From: Ewingella sp. CoE-038-23
GTDB lineage: Bacteria > Pseudomonadota > Gammaproteobacteria > Enterobacterales > Enterobacteriaceae
Reading direction: 5' to 3'
Length of the DNA: 64,000 nt
Assembly: GCF_040419245.1 (NCBI RefSeq)
Contig: NZ_JAZHOH010000001.1
Span: 124,001-188,000 of the forward strand
Of the stretch, positions 1 to 11,135 are shown piece after piece; position 1 is the stretch's first letter; every line of letters begins with the position of its first letter. The notes below the pieces were generated by a model. It was not told the DNA's origin. It saw only the letters and a program-made list of their open reading frames with translations, and made no database searches. The position numbers and the translations under genes were made by a program.

Positions 1-260
1 CTTTCCGCCAGCATCACGCGCCGCTCCTGAGTTGGGACGTCAGTGACAAAGTGGCACAGATAGCGGATAGACCTCTGTTTATCTGGCACGGCGAGCAAGA
101 TGACGTGGTGCCCTTTGCCGACAGCCTGCGCCTGCGTCAAGACATTATTGCCTGCGGACACGGGTCGAACCTGACCTTTGTTGCCGAGCCTGCCGCCACG
201 CATAAAGTCAGCGTTTATGCCCTCAATGAGACGGTTGCCTTCTTCGAGCGCCAGCTTTAA
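1..260 (+). CDS. yjfP: YjfP-type alpha/beta-hydrolase esterase, C-terminal part
   Basis: The reading frame is open from the left edge and stops at 258-260, so only about the last 85 residues are present. They contain the late part of an alpha/beta-hydrolase fold: the strand and acid turn of WHGEQDDVVPF, and a THK segment near the end that probably carries the catalytic His. YjfP is a small cytoplasmic carboxylesterase and lies just upstream of rpsF in E. coli, as here. The assignment rests on the fold motif and this conserved neighbourhood. The nucleophile is outside the window. Confidence 0.75.
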   Translation, partial: FRQHHAPLLSWDVSDKVAQIADRPLFIWHGEQDDVVPFADSLRLRQDIIACGHGSNLTFVAEPAATHKVSVYALNETVAFFERQL

Positions 261-302
261 TGCCCGTATTTTCAAAGGCTGAGAATTAATCAGCCTTATT
301 CC

Positions 303-331
303 TTGAGTTTTCCGCTGGCTGTACATATAAT
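303..331 (+). promoter_or_regulatory. Sigma-70 promoter of the rpsF operon
   Basis: A TTGAGT -35 box (303-308) is separated by exactly 17 bases from a perfect TATAAT -10 box (326-331). A GC-rich discriminator (TGCGCG) follows, typical of growth-rate and stringently controlled ribosomal promoters. Transcription would begin near 338, about 95 bases before rpsF. Confidence 0.75.
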
Positions 332-339
332 TGCGCGTC

Positions 340-824
<485 letters not shown>

Positions 825-829
825 TTGCC

Positions 830-1379
<550 letters not shown>

Positions 1380-1406
1380 TCGGCAACTGTCCATTAACGA
1401 CTTTGA

Positions 1407-1871
<465 letters not shown>

Positions 1872-1894
1872 TAACGCTGAGGTTAACCTGTGAG

Positions 1895-1924
1895 ACGCCG
1901 GCCTAGTGCCGGCGTTTTGCTTTT
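1895..1924 (+). terminator. Rho-independent terminator of the rpsF-rplI operon
   Basis: The arms ACGCCGG (1895-1901) and CCGGCGT (1909-1915) form a stable stem with a 7-base loop, followed by TTTGCTTTTT. Confidence 0.85.
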
Positions 1925-1951
1925 TAGAGAAGCAAAAATTGAAAGCGCGAA

Positions 1952-2683
1952 TTAACGGCTGCGCTGATATGTCCCATCTGCCTGACGAGTAAAGAGTACC
2001 GTCGTATTCTGCTCGGTGGTGATTTGTAGCGACGTCACCGCGCCCTGCGCATTGCGCTGAATCTTCACTTCCTGCCCCGCCTTCAAGTTACTCAGCGGCT
2101 TTTGGCTGCCTTCCACCTGTGCCATCGCGAACACATCGTTAACCGCCAGATTATTGTCGCGGAACAGCTGTGCCATGGTTTGACCCGGCTTCACGCTGTA
2201 GCTCTGCCAGTTGTCCTGTACGACAGGCTGAGGCGGCTCAGTGGCCGCCTGCTGTTGAGGTTGAATCTCTTGCTGTTGCGGCACAGCCCGCTGGGTGGTG
2301 CGCCCTTGGTCGTTTCGCAGGTCAGCTTGCATCGGAATGGATGTCGGCTGCTGCGGCTGGGAAGGGGTATAGGTGTTCGGCGGTGAATAAGGCCATAACA
2401 GCGCCAGCACCACGATCAGCGCGCTAAGAAGTATCCAGCGGCGGTGCGCGTAAGGCAGAGGTGACATCCAGTGAAAATTATCACTCATATGCCAGACTTT
2501 ATGCCCCAGCGCCTTGGCTTTGCTCACCAGTGACGGCTTCTGCGGCGGCAGCTCTTGCGATTCATCGCTTTCAGACTGCGGCGTAGCGTTACGCATCGGT
2601 CTTTTCATAATGGCAATCCAGGATCTCAACATGGGTTGATACATACGGATGGCTTTCCTTCTCCTGGGCGGGATTCGGCCCAT
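1952..2683 (-). CDS. ytfB: OapA-family cell-envelope protein YtfB
   Basis: This protein of up to 243 residues has a cytoplasmic N-terminal part containing an OapA-type motif (DNFHWMSPLPYAHRR, about residues 69-83). One transmembrane helix follows (WILLSALIVVLALLWPY), then a Gln/Pro-rich periplasmic linker and a C-terminal LysM-like OapA domain (VKPGQTMAQLFRDNNL). E. coli YtfB is a cell-division-associated, glycan-binding protein located between rplI and fklB, as here. The start is uncertain. The listed ATG has GAGAGG upstream, but Met14 (2644) follows AGGAGAAGG and Met27 or Met31 would be closer to the E. coli length. Confidence 0.85.
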   Translation of the reverse strand: MGRIPPRRRKAIRMYQPMLRSWIAIMKRPMRNATPQSESDESQELPPQKPSLVSKAKALGHKVWHMSDNFHWMSPLPYAHRRWILLSALIVVLALLWPYSPPNTYTPSQPQQPTSIPMQADLRNDQGRTTQRAVPQQQEIQPQQQAATEPPQPVVQDNWQSYSVKPGQTMAQLFRDNNLAVNDVFAMAQVEGSQKPLSNLKAGQEVKIQRNAQGAVTSLQITTEQNTTVLFTRQADGTYQRSR

Positions 2684-2981
2684 GACAACCTCTCTTTCTT
2701 ACGCTTAAAACGCACGACTTCTGGATTTAACAGAACAAAAATCATACCCGATTATTCTGTCGGATTTTCCCGCTAAGTATAGCTGGTTAACTGCTTGATG
2801 CGGAAAGGAACAACGCACAAATAGCACGCAAACGATGCCTTTGCAGAGAATTAGCGGAATAAACCATGTCCTATCTAGGAAAATGCCGGGCCGATGTCAT
2901 GCCACTTCATAGAGAATTTTACCCAAAAGCCGCACACTGTTATGCTGCGTTTTCGACTTTTTAAGAATTTAAGGAAACTTC

Positions 2982-3602
2982 ATGACAACCCCTTCATTTG
3001 AAAGCGTTGAAGCGCAGGCAAGCTACGGTATCGGCTTGCAAGTTGGTCAACAATTGCAAGAATCAGGTTTACAAGGTTTAGAGCCTGACGCATTGCTGGC
3101 AGGCTTACGCGATGCGCTGGAAGGGAATACGCCAGCAGTTCCTGTTGACGTCGTTCACCGTGCTCTGCGTGAAGTTCACGAGCGCGCTGACGCTGTGCGT
3201 CGTCAACGTCAAGAAGCTCTGGCGGTTGAAGGACAAGAGTTCCTGACTGCCAACGCTCAGCGTGAAGGCGTAACCAGCACCGAGTCTGGTCTGCAATTCT
3301 CTGTGATCAAACAAGGCGATGGCCCAATCCCAGGCCGTCAGGATCGCGTACGCGTTCACTACACTGGTAAGCTTATCGACGGCACCGTGTTCGACAGCTC
3401 CGTTCAGCGCGGCGAGCCAGCTGAATTCCCGGTAAACGGCGTTATCGCTGGCTGGATTGAAGCTCTGACCCTGATGCCAGTCGGTTCTAAGTGGGAGCTG
3501 TATATCCCTCATGAGCTGGCTTACGGCGAACGCGGTGCTGGCGCGTCCATCCCGCCATTCAGCGCGCTGACTTTCGAAGTTGAGCTGCTGGAAATCCTGT
3601 AA
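2982..3602 (+). CDS. fklB: FKBP-type peptidyl-prolyl cis-trans isomerase FklB
   Basis: At 206 residues it has the same length as E. coli FklB (FKBP22). The N-terminal helical dimerisation domain spans about residues 1-95. It is joined by a long helix to the FKBP domain, with [18 protein letters not shown], a WIEAL segment and the [14 protein letters not shown] end. It catalyses prolyl isomerisation. A TTAAGGAAAC ribosome-binding site precedes the ATG. The ytfB-fklB arrangement is as in E. coli, but the E. coli neighbour cycA is absent. Confidence 0.95.
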   Translation: MTTPSFESVEAQASYGIGLQVGQQLQESGLQGLEPDALLAGLRDALEGNTPAVPVDVVHRALREVHERADAVRRQRQEALAVEGQEFLTANAQREGVTSTESGLQFSVIKQGDGPIPGRQDRVRVHYTGKLIDGTVFDSSVQRGEPAEFPVNGVIAGWIEALTLMPVGSKWELYIPHELAYGERGAGASIPPFSALTFEVELLEIL

Positions 3603-3628
3603 TCGCGACAGATTACAGAGATAAGAAA

Positions 3629-3650
3629 GGGCGCCTCGGCGCCCTTTTTT
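3629..3650. terminator. Bidirectional terminator between fklB and cpdB
   Basis: GGGCGCC (3629-3635) pairs with GGCGCCC (3638-3644), followed by TTTTTT. The A-rich left flank (AAGAAA) gives a weaker U-tract for the convergent cpdB transcript. Confidence 0.85.
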
Positions 3651-3670
3651 GCGTTCACAAAACGATTTGA

Positions 3671-5632
3671 TTATTTTTTCAGCGGAGTTTGCAGGTCAAC
3701 CTGATAGACCTCGAAACCGACATCATCCGCGCCCTTGGCTGTCATCGGGTACTGCGCGTGAGTTTTGATGAACTCAGCCGCTTTTTCGCTTGGAGACGTT
3801 TCGAAGCGAATGTCCAGAGGCTGGCTGGCGACAATCGGCGCCAAACGCCAATTGTTGTCCGCGGTTGGCGTGACCGCCCCTGATTTCTGGGTTTCAGCGC
3901 CGATATAGGCCGCTACGACGGAGCGGTTTTCATCCGGCGAGGCGAAGGCGATGTGCTTATCGCCCGTTCCGGCGAACTTACCGCCATAGGCGCGGTAGTT
4001 GTTGGTGGCGACCAAGAAGGTGGCCTTCAGGTCGATAGGCTTGCCGTTGAACGTCAGGTTCTTGATACGCTCTGCATCTTTATTGACAAGCGTACACTCG
4101 CCGTCATATCGCGCGGGCTGGGTGACGTCTATCTGGTAATTCACCCCGTCAATCACGTCGAAGTTATAGGTGCGGAAGCCGTCCCAGTTAATTAGCGACT
4201 GCGGTTTGCTGCTGTGGACGTCGATTTGGTTGAACTGCCCGGCGGAGCACTCCAGCCAGTCTTTCACTTCCTGCCCGCTGACCTTCATCACCACCAGGGT
4301 GTTCGGGTAAAGGTACAGGTCTGAGGCATTGCGGAAGGTCAGATTGCCTTTCTCGACTTCGACGAAGCTCGCCGGGTCATTCTTGCGGCCACCGGCTTTG
4401 AACGGCGCGGCGGCGGAGAGCACCGGCAGGTTCGCTAGGTCCGGATCGCCCTGAATAAAGTGCTCGGTATAGGCTTTCTGCGCGTTGTTGACGATTTGCA
4501 CCGTTGGGTCATCCTGAATCAGCGACAAGAAGCTGTACATGTTGTCGTTAGATTTCCCCACCGGCTTGCTGACAAACTCACGGGTGGCCTTGTGGTCGTC
4601 GGCCAGCACTTTCACTAACTCCGGGTCTTCCGCCGCTAACGACTTCTTGCTGGCTTTGTCGAAAATTGGCCGGGCTTCGGCGCGAGCCGTTTCCACGCTC
4701 CACTTGCCGTCTTTATTGTTCAGCACCATGTCAACCACGCCGAGGTGGTCGCCCCACATGCCCGGCATCACGGCCGGTACGCCATTTAAGGTGCCTTGTT
4801 TGATGTCCGCACCTTTGATATTGGCGAAATCTTCACTTGGGAACACGGCGTGCGCGTGGCCGAACATGATAGCGTCGATGCCCTTAACCTGGCTTAAGTA
4901 GTAGACCGAGTTCTCTGCCATGGTTTTGTAGGGGTCGCCGGACAGGCCTGAATGTGGGATGGCCACGATAATATCGGCGCCTTGCTTACGCATCTCTGGC
5001 ACCCACTTTTTGGCGGTTTCGGTGATGTCGGCGACGGTCACTTTGCCTTGCAGGTTGGCCTTATCCCACACCATGATTTGCGGCGGCACAAAGCCGATAT
5101 AGCCAATGCGCAGGTTGTGCGTTTTGCCATCGCGGTCTTTGACAGTGTTGTCGGTGATGAGGAAAGGTGTGAACAGCGGCTTGCCGGTTTTGCTGTCGAT
5201 GACGTTGGCATTCACATAAGGGAATTTCGCCCCGGCAATGGCTTTTTGCAGGTACTCCAGCCCGTAGTTGAACTCGTGGTTGCCCAAGTTGCCGACCACG
5301 TAGTCCAGCGTATTCATGGCTTTATAGACGGGATGTATGTCGCCCTTGTTCAAGCCCTTCGCCGCCATATAGTCGCCCAGCGGGCTGCCCTGAATCACGT
5401 CGCCATTGTCGACCAGCACGGAGTTAGTGACTTCGCCCCGCGCCGCGTGGATCAGGCTGGCGGTGCGCACCAGCCCGAATTTGTCCGTCGGCTTATCTTT
5501 GTAGTAGTCGAAGTCCATCATGTTGCTGTGTAAGTCGGTGGTTTCCATGATGCGAAGATCAACCTGTGACGCGTGGGCCGAGACGGCAACCAGCGAAGCC
5601 AGCAGGGATAACGTCAGATGACGCTTAAGCAT
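3671..5632 (-). CDS. cpdB: Periplasmic 2',3'-cyclic-nucleotide phosphodiesterase / 3'-nucleotidase
   Basis: This 653-residue precursor (E. coli 647) has a clear signal peptide ending SAHA. The calcineurin-like metallophosphatase domain carries [18 protein letters not shown] and the [10 protein letters not shown] metal motif. A C-terminal 5'-nucleotidase substrate-binding domain lies beyond about residue 350. It hydrolyses 2',3'-cyclic nucleotides and 3'-nucleotides in the periplasm, allowing use of external nucleotides. It is divergent from cysQ, another nucleotide phosphatase, across 220 bases. Confidence 0.96.
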   Translation of the reverse strand: MLKRHLTLSLLASLVAVSAHASQVDLRIMETTDLHSNMMDFDYYKDKPTDKFGLVRTASLIHAARGEVTNSVLVDNGDVIQGSPLGDYMAAKGLNKGDIHPVYKAMNTLDYVVGNLGNHEFNYGLEYLQKAIAGAKFPYVNANVIDSKTGKPLFTPFLITDNTVKDRDGKTHNLRIGYIGFVPPQIMVWDKANLQGKVTVADITETAKKWVPEMRKQGADIIVAIPHSGLSGDPYKTMAENSVYYLSQVKGIDAIMFGHAHAVFPSEDFANIKGADIKQGTLNGVPAVMPGMWGDHLGVVDMVLNNKDGKWSVETARAEARPIFDKASKKSLAAEDPELVKVLADDHKATREFVSKPVGKSNDNMYSFLSLIQDDPTVQIVNNAQKAYTEHFIQGDPDLANLPVLSAAAPFKAGGRKNDPASFVEVEKGNLTFRNASDLYLYPNTLVVMKVSGQEVKDWLECSAGQFNQIDVHSSKPQSLINWDGFRTYNFDVIDGVNYQIDVTQPARYDGECTLVNKDAERIKNLTFNGKPIDLKATFLVATNNYRAYGGKFAGTGDKHIAFASPDENRSVVAAYIGAETQKSGAVTPTADNNWRLAPIVASQPLDIRFETSPSEKAAEFIKTHAQYPMTAKGADDVGFEVYQVDLQTPLKK

Positions 5633-5852
5633 TGAAGTGCCTCCAGAAAAGAAGAACAGTGAACAAAAAGTCGGATATATATCTCAAAATTCGCTGAGAA
5701 TGTAATCAGGTGTCATAAATAATTGTGAGATGTAACAGGTATTGCCCAGCGGAATTGTTAACACGGGCAGATTACGGGATAGCTATTCCGGCTAAAAAAA
5801 ACTAGGCTTCTTACATGACTTAGCGTTTTGAAAAGAACAACTGAGGTGGACA

Positions 5853-6599
5853 ATGTTAGAGCAAATTTGCCAACTGGCGCGCGAGGCGGGTGACGCTATC
5901 ATGGCGGTGTATGACGGTGAGCAGCCGTTAGACGCCCGCCAGAAAAAGGATGACTCTCCGGTCACGGCGGCGGATATCGCGGCTCACAACGTGATTAAGC
6001 AAGGTCTGGCGGCGCTTGACCCGCAGACGCCGATGCTGTCCGAAGAAGACCCGCAGAGTTGGAGCGAGCGGCAGGGCTGGACTCGCTATTGGCTGGTCGA
6101 TCCGCTGGACGGCACCAAAGAGTTCCTCAAGCGCAATGGCGAGTTCACCGTGAATATCGCGCTGATCGAAGACGGCAAGCCGGTGCTGGGCGTGGTGTAT
6201 GTGCCGGTGACCGGCGTGATGTACAGCGCGGCAGAGGGCAAGGCGTGGAAAGAAGAGAAGGGCGAGCGCAAGCAGATCCGCGTACAGGAAGCCCATCCGC
6301 CGCTGGTGGTGGTAAGCCGTTCGCACTATGACAACGATCAGGAGTTGCAGGATTACCTGACTCAGCTCGGCGAGCACCAAACCGTGGCTGTAGGCTCTTC
6401 GCTGAAATTCTGTCTGGTGGCGGAAGGCGAGGCGCAGCTCTACCCGCGCTTTGGGCCAACCAATATTTGGGACACCGGCGCAGGCCATGCCGTGGCGATT
6501 GCCGCAGGCGCGGTGGTCAAAGACTGGACCGGGCAAACCCTGCTCTATACGCCGAAAGAGTCATTCCTTAATCCGGGCTTCCGCGTTTCATTATTCTAG
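5853..6599 (+). CDS. cysQ: 3'(2'),5'-bisphosphate nucleotidase CysQ
   Basis: This 248-residue inositol-monophosphatase-fold enzyme carries the metal-binding motif DPLDGTKEF (about residues 83-91), an upstream EED and the late [10 protein letters not shown] motif. It removes the 3'-phosphate from PAP/PAPS produced in sulfate assimilation and by acyl-carrier-protein synthase. GAGGTGG upstream supports the ATG. It is followed by a bidirectional terminator shared with convergent ytfJ. Confidence 0.96.
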   Translation: MLEQICQLAREAGDAIMAVYDGEQPLDARQKKDDSPVTAADIAAHNVIKQGLAALDPQTPMLSEEDPQSWSERQGWTRYWLVDPLDGTKEFLKRNGEFTVNIALIEDGKPVLGVVYVPVTGVMYSAAEGKAWKEEKGERKQIRVQEAHPPLVVVSRSHYDNDQELQDYLTQLGEHQTVAVGSSLKFCLVAEGEAQLYPRFGPTNIWDTGAGHAVAIAAGAVVKDWTGQTLLYTPKESFLNPGFRVSLF

Positions 6600-6621
6600 T
6601 GAAGTAAAAGATGCCATAAAA

Positions 6622-6647
6622 AGAAAAGCGCCGACGGGCGCTTTTCT
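6622..6647. terminator. Bidirectional terminator between cysQ and ytfJ
   Basis: AGAAAAGCGCC (6622-6632) and GGCGCTTTTCT (6637-6647) form an 11-bp stem with a 4-base loop. The A-rich left arm and U-rich right arm allow termination in both directions. Confidence 0.85.
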
Positions 6648-6670
6648 GTTCGAGTCTTCCTTGCCGGCAA

Positions 6671-7228
6671 TTACTCCTTCACCAGCTTATGCAGCAGATC
6701 AATCACCTGTTTGACCTCGGTCTGGGTCAGCGCGCCATCTTTGGCAAATTTAATCATCCCATTCTTATCTAGCACCACGATGGCCGAGCTTTTCGGCTCC
6801 AGCTGCCATGCTTTTTTCACCACGCCGTTGCTGTCGACAATCACCTGTGACCATGGGAACTCCTTCTTGCCGCCCTCGATGCTTTTTCGCACAAACATGC
6901 CGGTGCCGATAATGGCGTCATCAGTATTCACGATTGTCGTCGTTTGGTAACGATCGTGAGGTAGATTGGCTGCCCTGATGGCATCGACCAGCGGCGCATT
7001 CAGCTCTTTAGCGCTGCTGCGCCCGGCCATGTGCTGCACCACGCGGACCTTGCCCGGCAGCTTGGCACTGTTCCAGCGGGCGTAGCTGAACTCATCGTTG
7101 ACGTAATTGAGTTCGCCTTTTTGGTCCACGCCGACCGCCGGAAGGCGATTATCGATGACCAAATTGTGGGCTGAGGCGAAGAATGGGAAAATAACTAAGG
7201 ATATAATTAGCAAGCTTCTTAAAGTCAT
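6671..7228 (-). CDS. ytfJ: YtfJ-family periplasmic protein
   Basis: This 185-residue protein has a signal peptide (MTLRSLLIISLVIFPFFASA) and matches the E. coli YtfJ family throughout. The family is thioredoxin-like (predicted) and has no established biochemical role. The motifs VQHMAGRSSAKELNAPL and KNGMIKFAKDGALT are characteristic. It is monocistronic and convergent with cysQ. Confidence 0.88.
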   Translation of the reverse strand: MTLRSLLIISLVIFPFFASAHNLVIDNRLPAVGVDQKGELNYVNDEFSYARWNSAKLPGKVRVVQHMAGRSSAKELNAPLVDAIRAANLPHDRYQTTTIVNTDDAIIGTGMFVRKSIEGGKKEFPWSQVIVDSNGVVKKAWQLEPKSSAIVVLDKNGMIKFAKDGALTQTEVKQVIDLLHKLVKE

Positions 7229-7546
7229 AGTGGCTCCATAGAAAAGGCGACAAAACGTACCGACCCGACAATCATAGAAGTTGTTAAGTGGTCTGTCCTG
7301 TTGAGATGTTAACAGTGTGTTATAGCTTACAGAAATGACATAGATTGAAGGGTTATACTGTTGGCATAAGGACTATTCTGAAAGCGTACTGTCAAGGTAG
7401 GTAAAAGCAGTTAAATATACTGGCAGAACCTGAACTCCCTGCTATGTTATATGTCTACTCACTGCGAATATGATTCGATTCAGGCTTTCATCGCAGCTTT
7501 AACCTGAGCCTGAGCACGCAGTGATTTATCGGAGGAAAGTAGAAAA
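7229..7546. other. Divergent intergenic region ytfJ/ytfK with a possible Pho box
   Basis: This 318-base non-coding stretch must hold the promoters of both genes. At 7378-7395 the sequence CTGAAAG-CGTA-CTGTCAA has the architecture of a PhoB box: two 7-base repeats of CTGTCAT type with a 4-base spacer. The first repeat is degenerate (4/7) and the second is good (6/7). ytfK belongs to the PhoB regulon in E. coli, which makes this plausible. No convincing RNA structure or small ORF is seen. Confidence 0.35.
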
Positions 7547-7753
7547 ATGAGAATCTTCCAGCGCTACAATCCGTTGAAAGTAGCCAAGTATGTTAAGACG
7601 TTGTTCCGCGGTCGTTTGTATATTAAAGATGTCGGCGCATTTGAGTTCGACCATGGCAAAATTTTATTGCCGAAAGTACGTGATAAGCGCCATTTTAGTG
7701 TGATGTCTGAAGTTAACCGTCAGGTTATGCATCTTCAGGCCGAAATGGGCTAA
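7547..7753 (+). CDS. ytfK: YtfK, small stringent-response modulator (DUF1107)
   Basis: This 68-residue protein, [20 protein letters not shown] to the end, matches the E. coli YtfK family over its full length. In E. coli it binds SpoT and promotes (p)ppGpp accumulation under phosphate and fatty-acid starvation. ATCGGAGGAAAG immediately upstream is a strong ribosome-binding site. The gene is monocistronic and followed by a hairpin. Confidence 0.93.
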   Translation: MRIFQRYNPLKVAKYVKTLFRGRLYIKDVGAFEFDHGKILLPKVRDKRHFSVMSEVNRQVMHLQAEMG

Positions 7754-7761
7754 GGCCCTCA

Positions 7762-7797
7762 GGCGCGCACAACAGCGAGTTTTCTGTTGTACGCGCC
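7762..7797 (+). terminator. Hairpin terminator after ytfK
   Basis: GGCGCG-C-ACAACAG (7762-7775) pairs with CTGTTGT-A-CGCGCC (7784-7797) around an 8-base loop, with one C/A mismatch. The following ATTATGTTTCTCTT is a poor U-tract. Confidence 0.55.
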
Positions 7798-7834
7798 ATT
7801 ATGTTTCTCTTCAGTCCTCGATTCCCCCTTCGCT

Positions 7835-8476
7835 TCAAACCGGCCGTTTCAGCTTTGCTCGCAGCGCCTCCACTTCCTGACGACAAATACAACCTTCGAG
7901 ATGATCGTTCACCAGCCCCAGCGCCTGCATTAATGAATAGGTGGTGATTGGCCCGACAAAGGTCCAGCCGCGCTTTTTCAGGGCTTTGGACATGGCGAGA
8001 GAGGCGGCGCTGGTGGTGTTTTCATGCCAGTAAGCCAGATTGACGGTTTCCGGCCGCTCCTGCGGCGACGGCTCAAACTGCCATATCCACGCCGCCAGGG
8101 AGCCAGCTTCTTGCACCAGTTCAATCGCGCGTTTGGCATTGTTAATGGTGGAGAGGATTTTCGCCCGGTTACGCACAATGCTGGCGTCTTGCATCAGCCG
8201 CTCAACGTCCTGCTGGTCGAATTGCGCGACAAGATGGAAGTCGAAGTCGTTGAAAGCCCGGCGGAAATGCTCGCGCTTGTTATAAATCAGCTTCCACGAC
8301 ATGCCCGAATGAAAGCCTTCGAGACAGATTTTTTCAAACAGCCGCTGGTCATCCACCACCGGATGGCCCCATTCGTTATCGTGATAGTCCGGCATGCTTG
8401 GTTGCCAGAAGCAGCGAGGCGTCCCGTCTTCAGCCACGATCAGCCCTGATTCTGTATTGCTCGATGCTTTGCTCAA
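7835..8476 (-). CDS. tag: DNA-3-methyladenine glycosylase I
   Basis: This 213-residue base-excision-repair glycosylase (E. coli Tag 187) retains the zinc site: Cys in PRCFW, His in DYHDNEWG, and the late NDHLEGC His and Cys. The LEGFHSGMSW segment is also conserved. It removes 3-methyladenine from DNA. The N-terminal about 20 residues and C-terminal about 12 residues extend beyond the E. coli protein. Its position between ytfK and ytfL is not that of E. coli tag, so the gene has moved, or a Tag-like paralogue was inserted. Confidence 0.88.
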   Translation of the reverse strand: MSKASSNTESGLIVAEDGTPRCFWQPSMPDYHDNEWGHPVVDDQRLFEKICLEGFHSGMSWKLIYNKREHFRRAFNDFDFHLVAQFDQQDVERLMQDASIVRNRAKILSTINNAKRAIELVQEAGSLAAWIWQFEPSPQERPETVNLAYWHENTTSAASLAMSKALKKRGWTFVGPITTYSLMQALGLVNDHLEGCICRQEVEALRAKLKRPV

Positions 8477-8543
8477 ACCGCACGCTCCATAGCTGGGGGG
8501 ATAAACTTACCCTAGTGGGCTTTGTGGCGCCGATCAACCCGCA

Positions 8544-8580
8544 TAAAAAAATCCGAAAACGCGATGAACGTTTCCGGATT
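8544..8580 (-). terminator. Terminator downstream of ytfL
   Basis: AATCCGAAAACG (8550-8561) and CGTTTCCGGATT (8569-8580) form a 12-bp stem with one mismatch. On the minus strand it is followed by a run of seven U (AAAAAAA at 8544-8550), so it terminates the leftward ytfL transcript. Confidence 0.8.
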
Positions 8581-8618
8581 CCGTTTTCGAGATTGATTTA
8601 GCGCGCGGCTAACGACGG

Positions 8619-9992
8619 TTAGTGGTCGCCGTTTTTCTCAGCCAGCTTGTTCGCGGCTTTCTCATCTTTGATCTCTTGCGGCGTTTTTGGCAGCAGAGGC
8701 GCGACCGGTTTGTCAGTGATGCGAGTCACCAGCAGCTGGTCAATCTTGTAGCTGTCGATGTCTACCACTTCAAACTTGTAGCCCGAGAACTTGACGAAAT
8801 CGGTGCGTTTCGGGATTTTACGCAGCATGAACATCATGAAGCCGCCGATGGTTTCATAGTTGCCAGACTGCGGGAACTCTTCGATATGCAGCACGCGCAT
8901 CACGTCTTCGATTGGCGTACCGCCTTCGATAAGCCATGAATTCTCGTCACGGGCGACAATCTGCTCTTCCATACCCTGACCGACCAAATCGCCCATCAGG
9001 GTGGTCATCACGTCATTCAGGGTGATGATGCCCACGACCAGCGCGTATTCGTTGAGGATAACCGCGAAGTCTTCCCCGGCGGCCTTGAAGCTTTCCAGCG
9101 CCTCGGAGAGGGTCAGGGTGTCCGGCACAATCAGCGCCGAGCGAATCTGCACGCCGCTGCTCAACATTAGGCTCTGATTGCCCAACACGCGGTTCAGCAG
9201 GTCTTTGGAATCGACATAGCCCACGACCTGATCGATATGACCGTCACACACCAGAAACTTCGAGTGCGGATGGGTGGCAATCTTCTGTTTGATGCTGTCT
9301 TCGCTCTCGCGCAGGTCAAAGTAGATCACGCTTTCGCGGGAGGTCATGGAAGAAGGCACGGTACGAGATTCAAGCTCAAACACGTTTTCAATCAGCTCGT
9401 GCTCCTGCTTGCGCAGCACGCCCGCCAACGCACCGGCTTCAAACACGGCGTAAATGTCGTCGGAGGTAATGTCGTCGTTGCGCACCATTGGCAGTTTGAA
9501 CAGGCGGAAAATCATATTTGCCATGCCGTTGAAGAACCAGACCATAGGGCGGCAAATCATGAGGCAGAAACGCATCGGGTTGACTATACGGACGGCAACC
9601 GTCTCAGGTGAAATCATACCGATGCGCTTCGGCGTGAGGTCAGCAAACAGAATAAACAGACTAGTGACCAGGACGAAGGAACAGATGAAGCTGACTTGAT
9701 CCGCCAATTCCGGCGACATGAAGCGAATAAAGAACGTCTGGAAAGCAGGGGAGAAGGCCGCATCACCGACAATACCACCAAGAATGGCGACGGCGTTCAG
9801 ACCAATTTGTACCACGGTGAAGAACAGGCCAGGGGTTTCCTGCAATTTCATAACACGGGAGGCATTGACGTTTCCTTCGTCTGCCAACTGTTTAAGTTTA
9901 ATTTTTCGAGAAGCGGCCAGCGATATCTCCGACAGGGAGAAAAAGGCACTGATCGCGATGAGTAAAAGAATCAGTAAGATACTGTTTAACAT
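8619..9992 (-). CDS. ytfL: CNNM/CorC-family membrane protein YtfL (PaeA, polyamine export)
   Basis: This 457-residue protein has an N-terminal DUF21/CNNM membrane domain with four hydrophobic segments (about 1-165). A CBS pair follows (about 200-335, with SVIYFDLRES and ALVVGIITLNDVM), then a C-terminal CorC/HlyC transporter-associated domain (about 345-430). E. coli YtfL (PaeA) protects stationary cells from cadaverine and putrescine, probably by export. It is monocistronic with its own terminator. Confidence 0.92.
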   Translation of the reverse strand: MLNSILLILLLIAISAFFSLSEISLAASRKIKLKQLADEGNVNASRVMKLQETPGLFFTVVQIGLNAVAILGGIVGDAAFSPAFQTFFIRFMSPELADQVSFICSFVLVTSLFILFADLTPKRIGMISPETVAVRIVNPMRFCLMICRPMVWFFNGMANMIFRLFKLPMVRNDDITSDDIYAVFEAGALAGVLRKQEHELIENVFELESRTVPSSMTSRESVIYFDLRESEDSIKQKIATHPHSKFLVCDGHIDQVVGYVDSKDLLNRVLGNQSLMLSSGVQIRSALIVPDTLTLSEALESFKAAGEDFAVILNEYALVVGIITLNDVMTTLMGDLVGQGMEEQIVARDENSWLIEGGTPIEDVMRVLHIEEFPQSGNYETIGGFMMFMLRKIPKRTDFVKFSGYKFEVVDIDSYKIDQLLVTRITDKPVAPLLPKTPQEIKDEKAANKLAEKNGDH

Positions 9993-10239
9993 AATCTATC
10001 CGTTTAACACCGACCTAAAACCGGCAGGGAAGGGTACTCGTTGGGTTGCTGTATAAAAGAAAAATCATCAAGGGCGAAAAAATCAAAGATAACAGCTAGA
10101 AATACTCTGATTGGGCCACATTCGCGGCCCGCATAGTATAGCGGAGCCGCGATATTGCCGCCAGCGCTTAAAAATTCTCCTGCATCGCCCGTGCTGCGGG
10201 GCTTTTCGCCATCCGCGCCACGGGCAAATTGGCAAATCA

Positions 10240-10896
10240 TCAGCGCGTCGGTGGCAGACAAACGCCAATGCCGCCTAACCCGCAATAACCCTCTGGGTTC
10301 TTGAACAGGTATTGCTGGTGGTCATCTTCGGCATAGTAGAAAGGCAGCGCTTCGCTGATTTCCGTGGTGATGTGGCGCTTGTCGTTGGCGGCGTCCATAG
10401 CATCCTGGAAACGCTGGAGGCTCGCCAGGGCGGCGTCCTGCTGCGCTTCGCTAAGCACGTAAATCGCCGAGCGGTACTGAGTGCCGATATCGCCACCCTG
10501 ACGCATGCCCTGCGCAGGATCGTGATTTTCCCAGAAAATTTGCAGCAGCTTTTCATAGCTGATGATGGCCGGATCGAACACCACGCGCACCGCTTCGGCA
10601 TGGCCGGTCTGGCCGGTGCACACTTCGCGGTAGGTCGGGTTGGGGGTGAAGCCGCCGGTGTAACCTGCCGCCGTGCTGTAAACCCCTTCTTGCTGCCAGA
10701 ACAGGCGCTCAACGCCCCAGAAACAGCCCATGGCGAAGATTGCCACGTTCATTTCATCGGGAACGTGAGTCATGGAGTGGCTGGTCACGGCGTGAGTGGT
10801 CGCAACGGGCATTGGCGTGGTGCGGCCGGTTAAGGCGTCTTCTTGCTTCACCCGTTGAGTTTTGTCAGAGCTATTTTTATCAGATTGTTGAACCAA
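10240..10896 (-). CDS. msrA: Peptide-methionine (S)-S-oxide reductase MsrA
   Basis: This 218-residue protein (E. coli 212) has the catalytic [12 protein letters not shown] motif with the reactive Cys at about residue 58. [24 protein letters not shown] and the recycling cysteines in the C-terminal [10 protein letters not shown] follow. It reduces methionine-S-sulfoxide in proteins using thioredoxin. It is divergent from tamA across 239 bases, as in E. coli. Confidence 0.96.
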   Translation of the reverse strand: MVQQSDKNSSDKTQRVKQEDALTGRTTPMPVATTHAVTSHSMTHVPDEMNVAIFAMGCFWGVERLFWQQEGVYSTAAGYTGGFTPNPTYREVCTGQTGHAEAVRVVFDPAIISYEKLLQIFWENHDPAQGMRQGGDIGTQYRSAIYVLSEAQQDAALASLQRFQDAMDAANDKRHITTEISEALPFYYAEDDHQQYLFKNPEGYCGLGGIGVCLPPTR

Positions 10897-11135
10897 AACG
10901 GACTCCAGTTGTTTCTTTAATAACCTGTTACGGTCAATAGTTTGCTGTTAGTTGTATCTGATTGCGACTTTGCACACAATACGGGAGACGTTGCTCTGTC
11001 GTTGACGATTTTTAGGGAATTAGCACTAAACTACGTGAATTAGATTTTAAAGAGGCGAATCTGCCGACTTTCGGCATTAATTCCCCGGCAGGCATCTGAT
11101 ATTTTAACAGGATAGTAAAATCAGCAGGAGCGCTT

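Noticed and set aside
10004..10285. 93-codon minus-strand ORF overlapping the end of msrA
   Set aside because: It overlaps msrA in another frame, has an unusual Arg/Trp/Cys-rich composition and resembles no family I know.
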